Source: Verrucomicrobiota bacterium (GTDB lineage Bacteria; Verrucomicrobiota; Verrucomicrobiae; Limisphaerales; UBA11358). Taken from it: a stretch of DNA of 6,511 bases. Under the pieces are notes generated by a model. That model worked only from the letters and a program-made list of their open reading frames with translations. It had not been told where the DNA came from and did not search any database. The stretch lies in NCBI GenBank assembly GCA_014860005.1, contig JACZKP010000163.1, positions 1 to 6,511 of the forward strand, given 5' to 3'. This document shows, one piece after another, positions 6,282-6,511 of the stretch. Both the position numbers and the translations under genes were made by a program. Within the stretch, counting starts at the first letter, position 1, and each line of letters opens with the position of its first letter.

Positions 6282-6511
6282 AACTGAAGCTCGTGAGCAG
6301 TGCTGGCTCTGTTCGATTCGTCAGGATACTGGAGTAACAAGAATCCTGTCTGGCCAACACTATTTTTTGACAGCAATTCTCATTGTGATGCTGTGGCAGG
6401 ACTGAGGGGAGTGTTGAGCGGTGGACGCGCGTGTGTTGAGGGAGCGTCAGCGATTCGTCACCGTTTGTCACACAATTGCAACTGTACTTTTGGCACGCGT
6501 ACCGGCATTGC

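Larger units (their letters stand above)
5974..6511. other. Apparently non-coding region upstream of nrdJ
   Basis: Frames here are short, lack ribosome binding sites and have compositions unlike proteins. The longest minus frame (6067-6471) is rich in Ser, Thr, His, Gln and Cys and stops before nrdJ. The region should carry the nrdJ promoter and leader, but no hexamer pair is convincing. It holds a strong hairpin at 6098-6115, A+T-rich repeats at 6155-6244 and two weak DnaA-box-like sites at 6257-6281. The conserved cobalamin-riboswitch B12-box and core pattern was looked for and not seen, and no NrdR-box pair was recognised. Confidence 0.55.

Noticed and set aside
6322..6348. Inverted repeat CAGGAT / ATCCTG
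   Set aside because: Only 6 bp with a 15-base spacer and no T-tract; too short to separate from chance.
6067..6471. 134-codon minus-strand frame upstream of nrdJ
   Set aside because: The composition is unlike a folded protein and it has no recognisable motif. It spans the GC hairpin and the repeats, so it is better explained as non-coding.
5974..6511. Cobalamin riboswitch ahead of the B12-dependent enzyme
   Set aside because: The expected conserved core and B12-box patterns were looked for on the minus strand and not found. These switches usually control B12 synthesis, transport or the B12-independent alternative enzyme.

Overview
The window looks like an ordinary chromosomal segment of a moderately GC-rich Gram-negative bacterium. 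A member of the Verrucomicrobiota or a related PVC lineage is my best guess. This rests on the combination of a large adenosylcobalamin-dependent ribonucleotide reductase with a C-terminal zinc ribbon and a type IV pilus PilM-type protein that continues into a PilN-like membrane segment. The lineage call is inference from protein character; no database search was run.

Layout from left to right. At 1-1604 (minus) lies the 5' part of a type IV pilus assembly gene whose 3' end is outside the window. It encodes an actin-like PilM ATPase domain followed, in the same polypeptide, by an NLMP motif, one transmembrane helix, a coiled coil and the start of a PilN-like periplasmic region. At 1814-1903 (plus) is a complete tRNA-Ser(CGA) with a long variable arm and encoded CCA. 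At 2122-2352 (minus) is a small stand-alone XRE-type DNA-binding protein with a GTG start, a perfect TATAAT hexamer just upstream and repeated ACGYCGT motifs around it. The stretch at about 2379-2810 is visibly more AT-rich and holds no convincing gene. At 2863-5973 (minus) is nrdJ, encoding a class II ribonucleotide reductase of 1036 aa, followed by a clear intrinsic terminator at 2811-2842. The last 538 bases (5974-6511) lie upstream of nrdJ and appear non-coding; they contain a strong hairpin, A+T-rich repeats and two weak DnaA-box-like sequences.

The genes do not form one pathway. nrdJ supplies deoxyribonucleotides for DNA synthesis using B12 chemistry and no oxygen, and appears to be transcribed on its own. 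The pilus gene probably begins a pil assembly operon extending leftward out of the window. The tRNA and the small regulator sit between the two. I see no CRISPR array, insertion sequence, rRNA or complete mobile element, and no obviously new biological system. The points most worth a second look are the PilM-PilN fusion, an A10 run in nrdJ at which loss of one A would delete the zinc ribbon, and the structured region upstream of nrdJ.
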